This document shows, one piece after another, positions 6,404 to 14,291 of a DNA stretch of 64,000 bases. The stretch's first letter is position 1. Every line of letters begins with the position of its first letter. The notes under the pieces were generated by a model. The model had not been told where the DNA came from, searched no databases, and saw nothing but the letters and a program-made list of their open reading frames with translations. Position numbers and translations under genes: made by a program. Source of the DNA: Campylobacter sp. 19-13652 (GTDB lineage Bacteria > Campylobacterota > Campylobacteria > Campylobacterales > Campylobacteraceae); contig NZ_AP024713.1 in the NCBI RefSeq assembly GCF_019702925.1, positions 744,001-808,000 on the forward strand. Direction: 5' to 3'.

Positions 6404-6515
6404 AATATACTCCTTATTTTATTGATGTAAATTTATCACAAAATGTAGTATTTATTTTAACTAAATCGTAGTAATTTAAAAAAACTTTAATGCTACTTAA
6501 TGTAGAATTATCTTT
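6404..6515. promoter_or_regulatory. Repressor/early divergent operator-promoter region
   Basis: The 112 bases between the repressor and the first rightward gene hold TGTAGTA at 6444-6450, CGTAGTA at 6467-6473, and TGCTACTTAATGTAGAATT from 6491. These are variants of the motif found at 2789-2854. A rightward -10-like TAGAATTAT lies close to ATG 6516, and a leftward ribosome site AAGGAGTATATT precedes the repressor start. This is the classical place for the lysis-lysogeny switch. Confidence 0.55.
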
Positions 6516-6725
6516 ATGGATACGAAAAAGCGAATTAGAAAATTTTTATTTGAATGTGGCAAGTCAAAAAGAACTATTGAAAGTTACTTTTGTGGTAGTC
6601 GTCGCCCTGATGGCGATACTAGAGAACTAATAAGGGTCAAATTTAAAATACCCACTAGTGTGTGGGGAGACAGACAAAAACTTATTGAGTTTGGATTATT
6701 GCGAGCCAAAAAGACACCCAAATGA
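6516..6725 (+). CDS. Cro-like small basic protein, 69 aa
   Basis: It is the first gene rightward from the repressor switch. The basic product starts MDTKKRIRKFLFECGKSKRT and continues IESYFCGSRRPDGDTRELI, a helix-turn-helix-like segment resembling the ERYFSGSRKP pattern of Cro-type regulators. Position and size are as expected for a Cro or early regulator opposing the repressor. The domain match is by eye only, so the role is inferred chiefly from the position. Confidence 0.6.
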   Translation: MDTKKRIRKFLFECGKSKRTIESYFCGSRRPDGDTRELIRVKFKIPTSVWGDRQKLIEFGLLRAKKTPK

Positions 6726-6881
6726 GCGAGTAAATGACTAACTATACCACAAGGGGCTATGAGAGTGAATAAGCAAAAGGAGCGCACATAAAAACTATAC
6801 AAACTGCGATAAATTCAGTGCTTGATAGGTTTTTTAGCACTCATGAAAAAGTCAACAAACCAAATAAAAAAGGAGGCAAAA

Positions 6882-6968
6882 ATGAGTTCACCAGAAAAAG
6901 AAAAAATGCAAGAGTTAATAAAAGAGATAGATGAGTTTATAAAAAGCAGTGAGGAAAAGCAAAAATGA
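6882..6968 (+). CDS. Tiny charged protein, 28 aa
   Basis: ATG 6882 has an excellent ribosome site (AAAAAGGAGGC). The product is a charged single helix, MSSPEKEKMQELIKEIDEFI plus an SSEEKQK-type end. Its stop codon overlaps the next start (ATGA), as does the following junction, forming a chain of tiny genes leading to the replisome organizer. Function unknown. Confidence 0.5.
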   Translation: MSSPEKEKMQELIKEIDEFIKSSEEKQK

Positions 6969-7123
6969 TGAGCTTTGTTTTAAACGTGCTGGCTGTGGTT
7001 GTGGGGCTTGGGCTATTTTACGCCTTACCGCTACTGTTTGGGCTAATTTGCTTTGTTTGCATATTAGGCAGCGTGCTAATAAATGAGTGCGTAAGAATAT
7101 TAAATTTAAAGGCAGAAAAATGA
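6965..7123 (+). CDS. Small membrane protein, 52 aa
   Basis: This frame overlaps the preceding tiny gene by ATGA. It begins MMSFVLNVLAVVVGLGLFYA, continues with a second hydrophobic stretch (LPLLFGLICFVCILGSVLI), and ends in a polar tail NECVRILNLKAEK. Two membrane helices are predicted. It ends in ATGA overlapping the start of the next tiny gene. Translational coupling supports that it is a real product; the role is unknown. Confidence 0.55.
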   Translation: MMSFVLNVLAVVVGLGLFYALPLLFGLICFVCILGSVLINECVRILNLKAEK

Positions 7124-7209
7124 GACTAAATTATAAAACACCCGACACGCTTGAGATTATTCTTTTTAGCGCTTTAGTGGCGTATTTGGTTTATATGGCA
7201 ATAAAATAA
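7120..7209 (+). CDS. Small single-helix membrane protein, 29 aa
   Basis: The start overlaps the stop of the 52-residue gene by ATGA. The product has a polar N-terminus MRLNYKTPDTLE followed by one hydrophobic helix IILFSALVAYLVYMAIK. It ends 10 bases before the replisome organizer start. Only the tight coupling and composition support it. Confidence 0.45.
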   Translation: MRLNYKTPDTLEIILFSALVAYLVYMAIK

Positions 7210-7219
7210 GGAGCGAACA

Positions 7220-8230
7220 ATGGCACAGAAAAAATACTACTGGTTAAAATTACAAAAAGACTTTTTTAAAGACCCACGTGTGAAAAAGCTCCGCCGTATA
7301 GCAGGTGGGGATACGTATTGTTGCATATACTTGATGATACTACTTCATAGCCTAGAAACCGATGGGATAATAACCTATCAAGGCATAGAGAATAGTTTCT
7401 CTGCTGAGCTAGCTCTGATATTAGATGAGGATGAGACAAATATCGAAGTAACACTAAGCTATTTATTAGCTCAAGGCTTAATGGAGCAGTTTGACAATGA
7501 GTATGTATTAAACCAAACTGTAAATTTAATCGGCTCAGAATGCGAAAGTGCAAGACGTGTAAGAGCTATGCGAGAAAAAAGAGCAGATAAGCAAATTTCA
7601 AAAAATCAAAAAGCCCTAAAAAACGACGTTTGCGATGAAAAAGCGTTACATTGTAACGCCTCTGTAACAGAGTGTAACGAAACTGTAACGACAGAGAAAG
7701 AGATAGAGTTAGAGAAAGAGATAGAGTTAGAAGTCGCTATCGCTCCTAATGCGTGCGTGCGCACGTGCGAGAGCAAAACGACATCGCAGCAAGAAAAATC
7801 AAAACCCAAAGGCGATAAATTCAAAAAACCCACAGTCGATGAGATAGCCAGCTACATAAGCGAAAGGGGCTATGACCTAGACGCAGAGCATTTTTACGAC
7901 CACTACGAGAGTAATGGCTGGTGTGTAGGCAAGGCTAGGATGAAAGACTGGAGGGCAACTGTACGAAACTGGGCGAGAAATCCTCTGCCAAAGGCTAGCA
8001 ATAAAGCGCAAGGCTATCAAAAGGGGCAGCTAAGAGATGACATAGACTACGCAAAATATGGCTTCCCCGTGGAGAGTGAGATAATCGAGGGTGAATTAAT
8101 AGCCCATAATAGCACGCAAACGGCTCATAATTTAACAAACGCACCTTTAGCAATACCAAGACAGCCACAAATAGGCAAAATGGCTTTAAGCGCTTCAAAT
8201 GAGCCTAAAACAGTCCAAGGGGGTTTATGA
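7220..8230 (+). CDS. Phage replisome organizer (Phage_rep_org_N)
   Basis: The first 120 residues match the N-terminal domain of phage replisome organizers: MAQKKYYWLKLQKDFF, then LRRIAGGDTYCCIYLMILLH and LALILDEDETNIEVTLSYLL, a winged-helix origin-binding fold. The middle is low-complexity (repeated EKEIELE between about residues 155 and 175, from a short tandem DNA repeat near 7696-7730). A C-terminal domain follows (VDEIASYISERGYDLDAEHF and W-rich helices), resembling DnaD/DnaT-like primosome modules. It probably binds the phage origin and loads the host helicase. Good ribosome site AAGGAGCG precedes ATG 7220. Confidence 0.85.
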   Translation: MAQKKYYWLKLQKDFFKDPRVKKLRRIAGGDTYCCIYLMILLHSLETDGIITYQGIENSFSAELALILDEDETNIEVTLSYLLAQGLMEQFDNEYVLNQTVNLIGSECESARRVRAMREKRADKQISKNQKALKNDVCDEKALHCNASVTECNETVTTEKEIELEKEIELEVAIAPNACVRTCESKTTSQQEKSKPKGDKFKKPTVDEIASYISERGYDLDAEHFYDHYESNGWCVGKARMKDWRATVRNWARNPLPKASNKAQGYQKGQLRDDIDYAKYGFPVESEIIEGELIAHNSTQTAHNLTNAPLAIPRQPQIGKMALSASNEPKTVQGGL

Positions 8231-8889
8231 TGAAGCTAAATGAGCGACAGCAGATAATCAAATACGCCCTAGAGCTAAATGACGTGGGGGCTTTGGTATG
8301 GGATAGGACGCTAGCTAACGTAAGCCAAAGTGAGCTGTTTGAATTTTTTAGTTTCAGGCTTCAATTTATCGCCCCAATGGTAAGCAAAGAGCTAGCCACT
8401 ATGCAAGCACTTAGGGCATATGAGAAGCTAAAAACTCTAAGAGCACTAAAGGCTGGGTATAGGGTATTTGAGAGCGTGCAGGCGTTAGAGAGCTTTGTTA
8501 AGGAGCATTTTAGAGGTGAAGCCTTGTCAAATGGTGGCGATGGTAGTGGATTTTTTGAGTACGGCATAATCTCAGTCGATAATGACGGTGAGCTAAGAAA
8601 CCAACACGTTATCGTAAACGGAGCATATCAAAGACTAAATACAACTGAAGCGGCAGATTATTACAACTGGCTACTTGATAATCAGCATAAAATAGGCGAT
8701 ATTAAGCGATATACGACTGAGGAAGTAGCGAAAATAGATAAAGAAATAGAACAAAAAAAGAAAGAGCAAAATCAAAAAGCACAAGAAGCAGCAATAACGC
8801 TAAGTGCTAGCAAAAAAGCAAACCCAAATGTGGCTATGCTGCCGCAGATGATAGCAAAACTATCACAGGCAAAAAGGATAAGTGCGTGA
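8227..8889 (+). CDS. Hypothetical early protein, 220 aa
   Basis: The frame overlaps the replisome organizer stop (ATGATGA; ATG 8227 or 8230). The product is mostly helical: residues 1-100 are amphipathic helices (LNERQQIIKYALELNDVGAL). A short glycine-rich stretch SNGGDGSGFFEYG follows near residue 105, then a lysine- and glutamine-rich coiled-coil segment. No motif is recognised. Coupling to the replication gene suggests a role in early DNA metabolism. Confidence 0.65.
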   Translation: MMKLNERQQIIKYALELNDVGALVWDRTLANVSQSELFEFFSFRLQFIAPMVSKELATMQALRAYEKLKTLRALKAGYRVFESVQALESFVKEHFRGEALSNGGDGSGFFEYGIISVDNDGELRNQHVIVNGAYQRLNTTEAADYYNWLLDNQHKIGDIKRYTTEEVAKIDKEIEQKKKEQNQKAQEAAITLSASKKANPNVAMLPQMIAKLSQAKRISA

Positions 8890-9101
8890 GTGTTGATAAG
8901 ACGCGTATCATCATAAAGCTAGAAAGCGGCATTAAGCCTATGGTTTATTTTTTAGACAGTGAGGGCAAGCGGCTAAATGAGGGCTATCTTAGCGTATCTT
9001 TAGGCACAGCGGTAAGTGAGCTAATTACAATGCTAAATGAGGCTAAAAAGCAAGCGTGGAGTAGGAGAATGAATAAAGCGCAAGGAGAGCTGGGGATATG
9101 A
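8886..9101 (+). CDS. Small hypothetical early protein, 71 aa
   Basis: It starts with GTG 8886, overlapping the previous stop by four bases, and overlaps the next start at 9098. The product begins MSVDKTRIIIKLESGIKPMV, a beta-rich start, followed by a helix ending in basic residues (KKQAWSRRMNKAQ). No family is recognised. Tight coupling on both sides supports translation. Confidence 0.55.
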   Translation: MSVDKTRIIIKLESGIKPMVYFLDSEGKRLNEGYLSVSLGTAVSELITMLNEAKKQAWSRRMNKAQGELGI

Positions 9102-9589
9102 AAATGCGTAAACTATCCGCGCAAAAGTGTGAAGCTGTGATGATATTTAAGCATGCGATGAGCGGGCGGTTAAATTTAAAAGCTGGGGCTATGCTAGAGC
9201 AAAGACTTAAAGCACTTGATGAAATAGACGCTGCTTTAAAGCGTAGCCAGCTAGAAAAAATAGAGCAAGATAGAGTGATACAGTGGGCTAGGAGCGTGGG
9301 GTTAGTGTGCTTTAGAATAAGCAACGGCGACGGTAAGAAAAGCGCTGTGGCAGGGCGTCAGGCTAAGCTAAATGGGGTGCTTGCTGGGGTCAGTGATTTG
9401 CAGTGCATACACCTAGGGCGAAAGAATTTATTCATAGAGATGAAGCGACGTGGCGGCAAGCCTAGTGATTTAAGCGAAGCTCAAAGGGCATTTGGGGAGT
9501 TTGTAAATGCGAGCGAGAATAATGCTTTTGTAGTGGGGTATGGAGCAGTTGATGCGATAGGAAAGATAAAGGGGTGGCTTGATGCCTAG
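9098..9589 (+). CDS. VRR-NUC domain nuclease
   Basis: After an N-terminal helical part of about 50 residues the protein carries the VRR-NUC nuclease fold: VIQWARSVGLVCFRISNGDG, then GVLAGVSDLQCIHLGRKNLF and IEMKRRGGKPSDLSEAQRAF. The Asp of GVSD and the E-x-K of IEMKR form the metal-binding PD-(D/E)xK site. Phage VRR-NUC proteins act in DNA repair or as Holliday-junction-type resolvases before packaging. Overlaps of four bases upstream and eight downstream put it in the early operon. Confidence 0.85.
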   Translation: MKMRKLSAQKCEAVMIFKHAMSGRLNLKAGAMLEQRLKALDEIDAALKRSQLEKIEQDRVIQWARSVGLVCFRISNGDGKKSAVAGRQAKLNGVLAGVSDLQCIHLGRKNLFIEMKRRGGKPSDLSEAQRAFGEFVNASENNAFVVGYGAVDAIGKIKGWLDA

Positions 9590-9896
9590 AATAGCAGGCA
9601 AAGAAAATGATTTTTTCATATTCTTGCAAGAAATTCTAACCAAAGAACAACTACAAGCCGTACAGTGGCGTTTTATGGGTTGCAGTGTTTATATCCCAAA
9701 GCCAAATCATAGTCGACTTGTTTTAGAAAAATACTTTTTAAAGTCCAACAAATATCAAGGAAATGTTAGTAAAAAAATCATAGCCCAAGAAATTCAAAGT
9801 GAATTAGAAAAACTTGATATAAAACTAAGCGAGGAACAAATCAAGGAAATAGTAAAATATGGCGAAAAAGCAAAAGCTAGAAATAATAAACGATAA
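9582..9896 (+). CDS. Small basic hypothetical protein, 104 aa
   Basis: ATG 9582 overlaps the end of the nuclease gene; the upstream TTG is not needed. The product begins MPRIAGKENDFFIFLQEILT and has a central segment VQWRFMGCSVYIPKP. Its lysine-rich C-terminal helices (IQSELEKLDIKLSEEQIKEI) could form a DNA-binding or dimerisation region. Mor-like late activators have a similar position and size, but no clear match is visible. It overlaps the terminase small subunit gene by 38 bases. Confidence 0.55.
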   Translation: MPRIAGKENDFFIFLQEILTKEQLQAVQWRFMGCSVYIPKPNHSRLVLEKYFLKSNKYQGNVSKKIIAQEIQSELEKLDIKLSEEQIKEIVKYGEKAKARNNKR

Positions 9897-10368
9897 AACA
9901 ATAGTCAGCATAAGCACACTTATTAGAGTTGCCACAGTGCTTGGGTATACCCAAATGGCAGAGCCACATAAGGTAGCTGAGCTAATAGATGAGGGGCTAC
10001 CTACGTATGAAAGCGGCAAAGAAAAAAGCTTTGCGCTAGAGGACTGCCTAATCTGGTATCAAGAGAATGTGCTTGAGTTTGATGATTTAAAAAGTGCAAA
10101 ACTAAAAAGCGAAATAGAATACAAAAAGAGCCAAACAACTAAGATAAATTTTGAATATAAAATAGCCCGTGGCGAGTTTATTCCAGTTAAAGAGTTAAGT
10201 CAGCAACAAGCCGAATTAATAACCTTTATTAAAAACTGGGATAAAAACTCCCTAAAAAATATAAAAGAGCCTGAGCTTAGGGGCAAAATAGACGCTATTT
10301 ACAAGCAAAAATGGGAAAGTCTAGCAGAGGAGCTATCTATGTTAAAGCAAAAAGAGCTAGATAAATGA
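9859..10368 (+). CDS. Terminase small subunit (Nu1-like)
   Basis: The 169-residue protein sits directly upstream of the GpA-type large subunit, overlapping it by four bases. The N-terminus contains a helix-turn-helix-like segment (ISTLIRVATVLGYTQMAEPH, then KVAELIDEGLPTY), the layout of Nu1/DUF1441 DNA-recognition subunits. A long basic coiled coil follows (LKSAKLKSEIEYKKSQTTKI), ending in a helical C-terminus that would contact the large subunit. It should recognise the packaging start site. The call rests on position plus the N-terminal motif. Confidence 0.75.
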   Translation: MAKKQKLEIINDKTIVSISTLIRVATVLGYTQMAEPHKVAELIDEGLPTYESGKEKSFALEDCLIWYQENVLEFDDLKSAKLKSEIEYKKSQTTKINFEYKIARGEFIPVKELSQQQAELITFIKNWDKNSLKNIKEPELRGKIDAIYKQKWESLAEELSMLKQKELDK

Positions 10369-12314
10369 GCTTTAAAATTACCCAAAGAATGATAGCTGCT
10401 TGTGAGTACAAAGACTTTATACCGCCTGATGAATGGGCGTTAAAATACTATCATTTTGATAAGACTTCAGCCGTGGGTGTTGGTAAATTTAACTTTAAAC
10501 ACGCCCCTCATCAAAAATTGCCACTTCACTACATAGGCAAAAATGAAGTAAGAGAGATAACACTTTGGGTAGCTAGTCAAACAGGAAAGACTACGATAGC
10601 TATGATAGCCTTAAATTGGTATATGGATAATAGAGGTGGCAATGCTATGTTTTTCTTGCCAAGTGATGAGCTAGTAAATAGCACCGCAACAAACAGAATA
10701 CTCCCAGCCATTGCAAAGACCCCAAACGCACAATCACTAATAGCAGAGAAAAAAGAGCGTGGCTTACGAGAAAATACCAAAGACATACGCTATCTAGGCG
10801 GAAGTGTTAGAGTGCTAAGCTCTACTAAAAGCGCAAACAGAAAATCAACCCCAGCAGCATTTATCATAATGGACGAAATTAGCGAGATGAAGCATGAACA
10901 CGTAATGGAAATAAGCGAGCGCGCTAAAACCTACGAGCAATATGGAGCAAAAATCATAAAAACATCTACTGCTATGCACGATGATGACCCCATTGTATTT
11001 GCTTATGAAGCAAGTGAGGTTAAATTTGAATACTCATTAAAATGCCCATATTGCTCCAAAAGCCATATCGATAATTTCTTAGAAAATATCAGATACCCAA
11101 ACATTGATGAGTTTGATTTAGAAAATGAAAAAACCCCAAGACTAAAGCTAGCCGCATATGCTCAGCTAGCTAGTAAAAGTGCTAAATATGAATGTCCGCA
11201 TTGTAAAAAGCTATGGGACGATAAAGATAAGGATAATGCGATAGACGCTGGTGCGTGGGTGAGAACTTCAAGCGTTGACACTGGTAGAAGCGTGGGCTTT
11301 AAGGCTAGCTCATTTATATCTAAATTTGTCAGCATAGCTGAGCTTACAAGGCAGTTTTTATTATGCGATAACGACGAGCAAAAAGCAGCGTTTTATCGTG
11401 GCTGGCTAAATCAAATTTATACCCCTGAGATAAAAACTACACCCCTAAGCGAACTTGAAAAGCTAAGAAATAAAGAGCTAAATCAAAATAAGATACCAGA
11501 TGATACTGTAGGGCTATTTGGGGCAATAGACGTACAAAAAGACCACTACTATTATCTTGTTATGGCAGTAGATAGTAAATTAAACAGGCATATTGTTGAT
11601 TGTGGTAGGTTTAATAGTGATGTTGAGCTTATAAATTTTGTAGCTAGTGTTGGGTTTTTTAGAAAAAGTGATAACAGCGAAAAAGAGCCAGTTTTTATTG
11701 AGTGCTTTGCAATTGATAGCGGCTTTAAAACAGATGAAATTTATCAGCTATGTTATAACTTAAACCATTTCTTTGATGATTACAGCCCACAAAAAGAGCG
11801 TATTTTGGCAAATAGGCAGGGCGAGCTAATAACAGCTATACCGATTAAGGGCGCAAGCACAAACAACAGCAACACAACAGGCGATTTAGGGCGCATAGTC
11901 TCGATTGATAAAGACATAAACGGAAAGGCGTTTGAGGGTGGACTAAGTCTGCACGTAATAAATACTTATCTATGCAAAGACACACTAATGACGCACCTTG
12001 ATAATCAAATAAACGATAAAGACGCAGAACGGCTACAGGTATATCACAAAGCCCCAGAGAGCTTGCTAAAAAGCCTTGTAAGCGAGCATAAGGTACAGGT
12101 AAAATCAACCAGTGGCAAAGTCATTTTTGCATATGAGCCAATTTCGGCGCACCCATTTAACCACTACCTAGACTGTGCCACATACTGCTATTATCTAATA
12201 GCTAGATTTAATGTGCGCTTTAGAGCTAGCGCATATGCAATTAGTATGTCAAATAACTCAGTATCAAATAAAGATAAAACATCAAAGACAAGGGATTATT
12301 TGGATGAGTTTTAG
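10365..12314 (+). CDS. Terminase large subunit, GpA family
   Basis: The 649-residue protein has the Walker A ASQTGKT at residues 70-76, Walker B FIIMDE at 166-171, two CxxC pairs (CPYC and CPHC) near residues 225-275, and a C-terminal nuclease domain. Length and order match phage GpA terminases. It pumps DNA into the prohead and cuts the concatemer. It is the last gene of the packaging unit here. Unusually, the portal gene lies 6 kb further on, separated by an accessory block. The gene looks complete. Confidence 0.93.
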   Translation: MSFKITQRMIAACEYKDFIPPDEWALKYYHFDKTSAVGVGKFNFKHAPHQKLPLHYIGKNEVREITLWVASQTGKTTIAMIALNWYMDNRGGNAMFFLPSDELVNSTATNRILPAIAKTPNAQSLIAEKKERGLRENTKDIRYLGGSVRVLSSTKSANRKSTPAAFIIMDEISEMKHEHVMEISERAKTYEQYGAKIIKTSTAMHDDDPIVFAYEASEVKFEYSLKCPYCSKSHIDNFLENIRYPNIDEFDLENEKTPRLKLAAYAQLASKSAKYECPHCKKLWDDKDKDNAIDAGAWVRTSSVDTGRSVGFKASSFISKFVSIAELTRQFLLCDNDEQKAAFYRGWLNQIYTPEIKTTPLSELEKLRNKELNQNKIPDDTVGLFGAIDVQKDHYYYLVMAVDSKLNRHIVDCGRFNSDVELINFVASVGFFRKSDNSEKEPVFIECFAIDSGFKTDEIYQLCYNLNHFFDDYSPQKERILANRQGELITAIPIKGASTNNSNTTGDLGRIVSIDKDINGKAFEGGLSLHVINTYLCKDTLMTHLDNQINDKDAERLQVYHKAPESLLKSLVSEHKVQVKSTSGKVIFAYEPISAHPFNHYLDCATYCYYLIARFNVRFRASAYAISMSNNSVSNKDKTSKTRDYLDEF

Positions 12315-12360
12315 CCAGTTTTTAAGCTCTATCTCATAGCGCAAACGATATAATAAGAAA

Positions 12361-12687
12361 ATGAAATTTGAAGTATCTTTTATAAATGAGACGGCAGAAG
12401 CGGAGTTTTTAAGCTTGCCTGATGGTTTAAAAGCTCGTGGCGTGTATATGATTGATATGCTTGAGCTTGGCTTGCGTGGTGAGCCACATACCAAAGCTTT
12501 GGATGATGGGCTATTTGAACTACGTATTAAGTCCAAAGAGGGCATAGCAAGGAGCCTATTTTGTTATCAAATCGGCTCACGCATAGTGATTTTACGCACC
12601 TTTATTAAAAAGGACAATAAAATCCCAAGCAATGAGCTAAAAATCGCCAAAGCTAGACTAAAGGAGCTAAATGATGATAAGCTTTAA
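12361..12687 (+). CDS. higB: HigB-like toxin (phage-derived Gp49 family)
   Basis: The 108-residue protein matches the Gp49/HigB branch of the RelE superfamily: FINETAEAEFLSLPDGLKAR, then GEPHTKALDDGLFELRIKSK and IARSLFCYQIGSRIVILRTF, ending with a basic helix that includes FIKKDNKIPSNELKIAK. Such toxins cleave ribosome-bound mRNA. The toxin-first order with an overlapping HTH antitoxin is characteristic of higBA. A promoter-like TATAAT lies just upstream (12350-12355). Confidence 0.88.
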   Translation: MKFEVSFINETAEAEFLSLPDGLKARGVYMIDMLELGLRGEPHTKALDDGLFELRIKSKEGIARSLFCYQIGSRIVILRTFIKKDNKIPSNELKIAKARLKELNDDKL

Positions 12688-12958
12688 ACAGACTAAGGAT
12701 AAGCTACTAAAAGACCCAGCCTTTAAGGCGGAGTACGAAAAGGCAAAAGTCGAGCTAGAAACGGAGTTTGCCCTGCTTGATAGCCTAAAGCAGGCTAGAA
12801 ATGAGAGCAAACTAACTCAGGCTGAAATAGCCCAGCGTATGGGGACAAAACAATCTGCCGTCGCTAGACTGGAGGCTGGCGTGTTTAATGCCAAACTAGA
12901 TACCATTATCCGCTATGCACGAGCGATTGGGCTAAAAGAGCTTAAGATAGCATTGTAG
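12671..12958 (+). CDS. higA: HigA-like antitoxin (XRE-type HTH)
   Basis: The product (95 residues from ATG 12671, or one fewer from ATG 12674) has a helical N-terminus and a Cro/CI-type helix-turn-helix near residues 40-90: LTQAEIAQRMGTKQSAVARL, then EAGVFNAKLDTIIRYARAIG. It overlaps the toxin gene by 17 bases. HigA neutralises HigB and represses their promoter. Downstream are two strong hairpins (12970-13040) that likely end this small operon. Confidence 0.88.
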   Translation: MMISFKQTKDKLLKDPAFKAEYEKAKVELETEFALLDSLKQARNESKLTQAEIAQRMGTKQSAVARLEAGVFNAKLDTIIRYARAIGLKELKIAL

Positions 12959-12969
12959 ACTTAATACAT

Positions 12970-13040
12970 AGGGTGGTAGCCACCCTGAAACACAGGATAA
13001 TAAATTTAAAATCCCATAGGGTGTCAGCCACCCTATGGGA
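12970..13040. terminator. Two related hairpins between convergent genes
   Basis: Hairpin 1 is AGGGTGG / CCACCCT (12970-12986, loop TAG). Hairpin 2 is TCCCATAGGGTG / CACCCTATGGGA (12012-type stem, 13012-13040, loop TCAGC). Both contain AGGGTG...GCCACCCT, so one is a duplicate-like variant of the other. They lie between higA and the convergent lipoprotein gene. Neither has a long T tract, so they may stop transcription from both sides or act as RNA-processing elements. Confidence 0.5.
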
Positions 13041-13080
13041 CTGGGTTTTAAAATGAAAATTCCCTAGGATTTATTAAAGA

Positions 13081-13866
13081 TTAATCAGCTACAACCTTAT
13101 ATACTATCTTTTCATTATCAGCTGAGATTATATTTATTATTATGTCTTTAAATCTAATCTGCTTTTGTTTAGGGCTGTATAAGAGATTTTGCGAAAAGGC
13201 AGGGCGTGCCATATCATCTCCAGTATACTCCCTATACACCATAGTGATACTGTTATCATTTTTGCCAGTGTAGATTATTTCATAGCTTGATTGTTTGGTT
13301 TTTGTTGGTTTACGAGTGCTACTAGGGACTTTTTTGTATTCAAATTTAATGTCAGCTTTATCTATTGTGGCGTCGTAGATTTCATTACCTGCAGCTGCTA
13401 TTTTTAGAATAAAATTATCATCTTTATCTACCATAAGTGCGATTGGGTCTAGGTATGGTATAGTATAAAGCGTAAGCCTTTGATTATCTAGGTCTATCGC
13501 GCCAGCCTTAAGAAAAATGTCGTCATCATCAATACGGAATTTTGCGTTTAACTCTGGAATATTTAAATGAAATCGTTTATTAAAAACATAGCCTTTTTTA
13601 TACCAGCGCGTCTCAGTGTATTCAGAAACTTTTATTATGGCATTACCAACATAGGCGGTTTGTTCTTTGTTTATTTCATAATTTTTATCAAAAACCGTTT
13701 CTGTATCATAATAGCTTTGATATGCGTAATTACCAAGCCTTTTGCTAGCAAGATAGCTTGGTGCGTCAACGCAACCAACTATTGTAAAAGCTATAACCAA
13801 AAAGACAAATAAACTTACACCTTTAAAGCTTCGTCGTGTAATAGTGCTTGCTTTATCTATACTCAT
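13081..13866 (-). CDS. Prophage-encoded lipoprotein, 261 aa
   Basis: The N-terminus carries a basic stretch, a hydrophobic helix (VSLFVFLVIAFTIVGC) and a lipobox IVGC near residue 32, so the protein is probably lipid-anchored after signal peptidase II cleavage. The rest is beta-rich (YIYTGKND-like strands, IIYTGKNDNSITMVYREYTG) without a recognised domain. It is transcribed against the flanking phage genes, in the block that separates terminase from portal, the usual situation for a gene expressed from the lysogen. A role in superinfection exclusion or host surface change is possible but unproven. Confidence 0.7.
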   Translation of the reverse strand: MSIDKASTITRRSFKGVSLFVFLVIAFTIVGCVDAPSYLASKRLGNYAYQSYYDTETVFDKNYEINKEQTAYVGNAIIKVSEYTETRWYKKGYVFNKRFHLNIPELNAKFRIDDDDIFLKAGAIDLDNQRLTLYTIPYLDPIALMVDKDDNFILKIAAAGNEIYDATIDKADIKFEYKKVPSSTRKPTKTKQSSYEIIYTGKNDNSITMVYREYTGDDMARPAFSQNLLYSPKQKQIRFKDIIINIISADNEKIVYKVVAD

Positions 13867-14098
13867 TTTAACTCTCCTATTCTTTTGAATTTATTTATTT
13901 TATATTAAATATTCTGAAAAAATTTTAAAATGTGCGTCCATTACTAACGCTTTTTGACCTTTGATTTCAGTAATACTTTTTTATACATTTTTGGATTTTT
14001 AAAAAATCGCCATTTAAGCTAAAATGCCTAAAAATACGGCATTAAAAAGATTTTTTGTTTTATGGACTTTATTACGATTTTGGGGAATAATTTCGGTA

Positions 14099-14262
14099 TC
14101 AGTTGCAGGAAAGCAGCCCGCAACTGAAATAAATAAGAAAGGAGATTAAAACAAATGCAATCCACTCTGTTTTGGGTTGTTTTAATCTTGTGTTTAATCA
14201 TAACAGAAGCAAGATAAGAAACAACTTAGCCCTCTAAATAAAATTAGGGGGTGGGGTTGCAT
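14099..14262 (+). promoter_or_regulatory. Leader-peptide cassette 1: control structures
   Basis: Hairpin TCAGTTGC / GCAACTGA (14099-14106 / 14120-14127) precedes the Shine-Dalgarno sequence AAAGGAG (14138-14144) of a 20-residue peptide. The start region ATGCAATCC (14155-14163) can pair with GGGGTTGCAT (14253-14262) through nine pairs including one G-U. The downstream strand ends 29 bases before the next gene. The same layout with different sequences recurs twice further on. Confidence 0.55.
14155..14217 (+). CDS. Hydrophobic leader/toxin-like peptide 1, 20 aa
   Basis: The product is MQSTLFWVVLILCLIITEAR, one hydrophobic helix with a charged end. A strong ribosome site (AAAGGAG, 10 bases upstream) supports translation. 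Its start codon lies within a predicted long-range pairing with 14253-14262. Size and composition resemble type I toxin peptides such as Ibs, or a leader peptide. It is the most divergent of the three in this locus. Confidence 0.5.
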   Translation: MQSTLFWVVLILCLIITEAR

Positions 14263-14291
14263 TGATTTAATCTCACTTGAAAGGATAGAAA

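Noticed and set aside
6792-6940. Possible gene starting with ATA behind AAAGGAG
   Set aside because: ATA starts are extremely rare and the frame runs through the start of the well-supported 28-codon gene. The product is low-complexity and basic.
7696-7735. Short tandem repeat as an origin iteron
   Set aside because: The repeated GAGATAGAGTTAGAGAAA lies in frame within the replisome organizer and encodes the EKEIELE linker. It could still overlap an origin, but there is no AT-rich unwinding region beside it.
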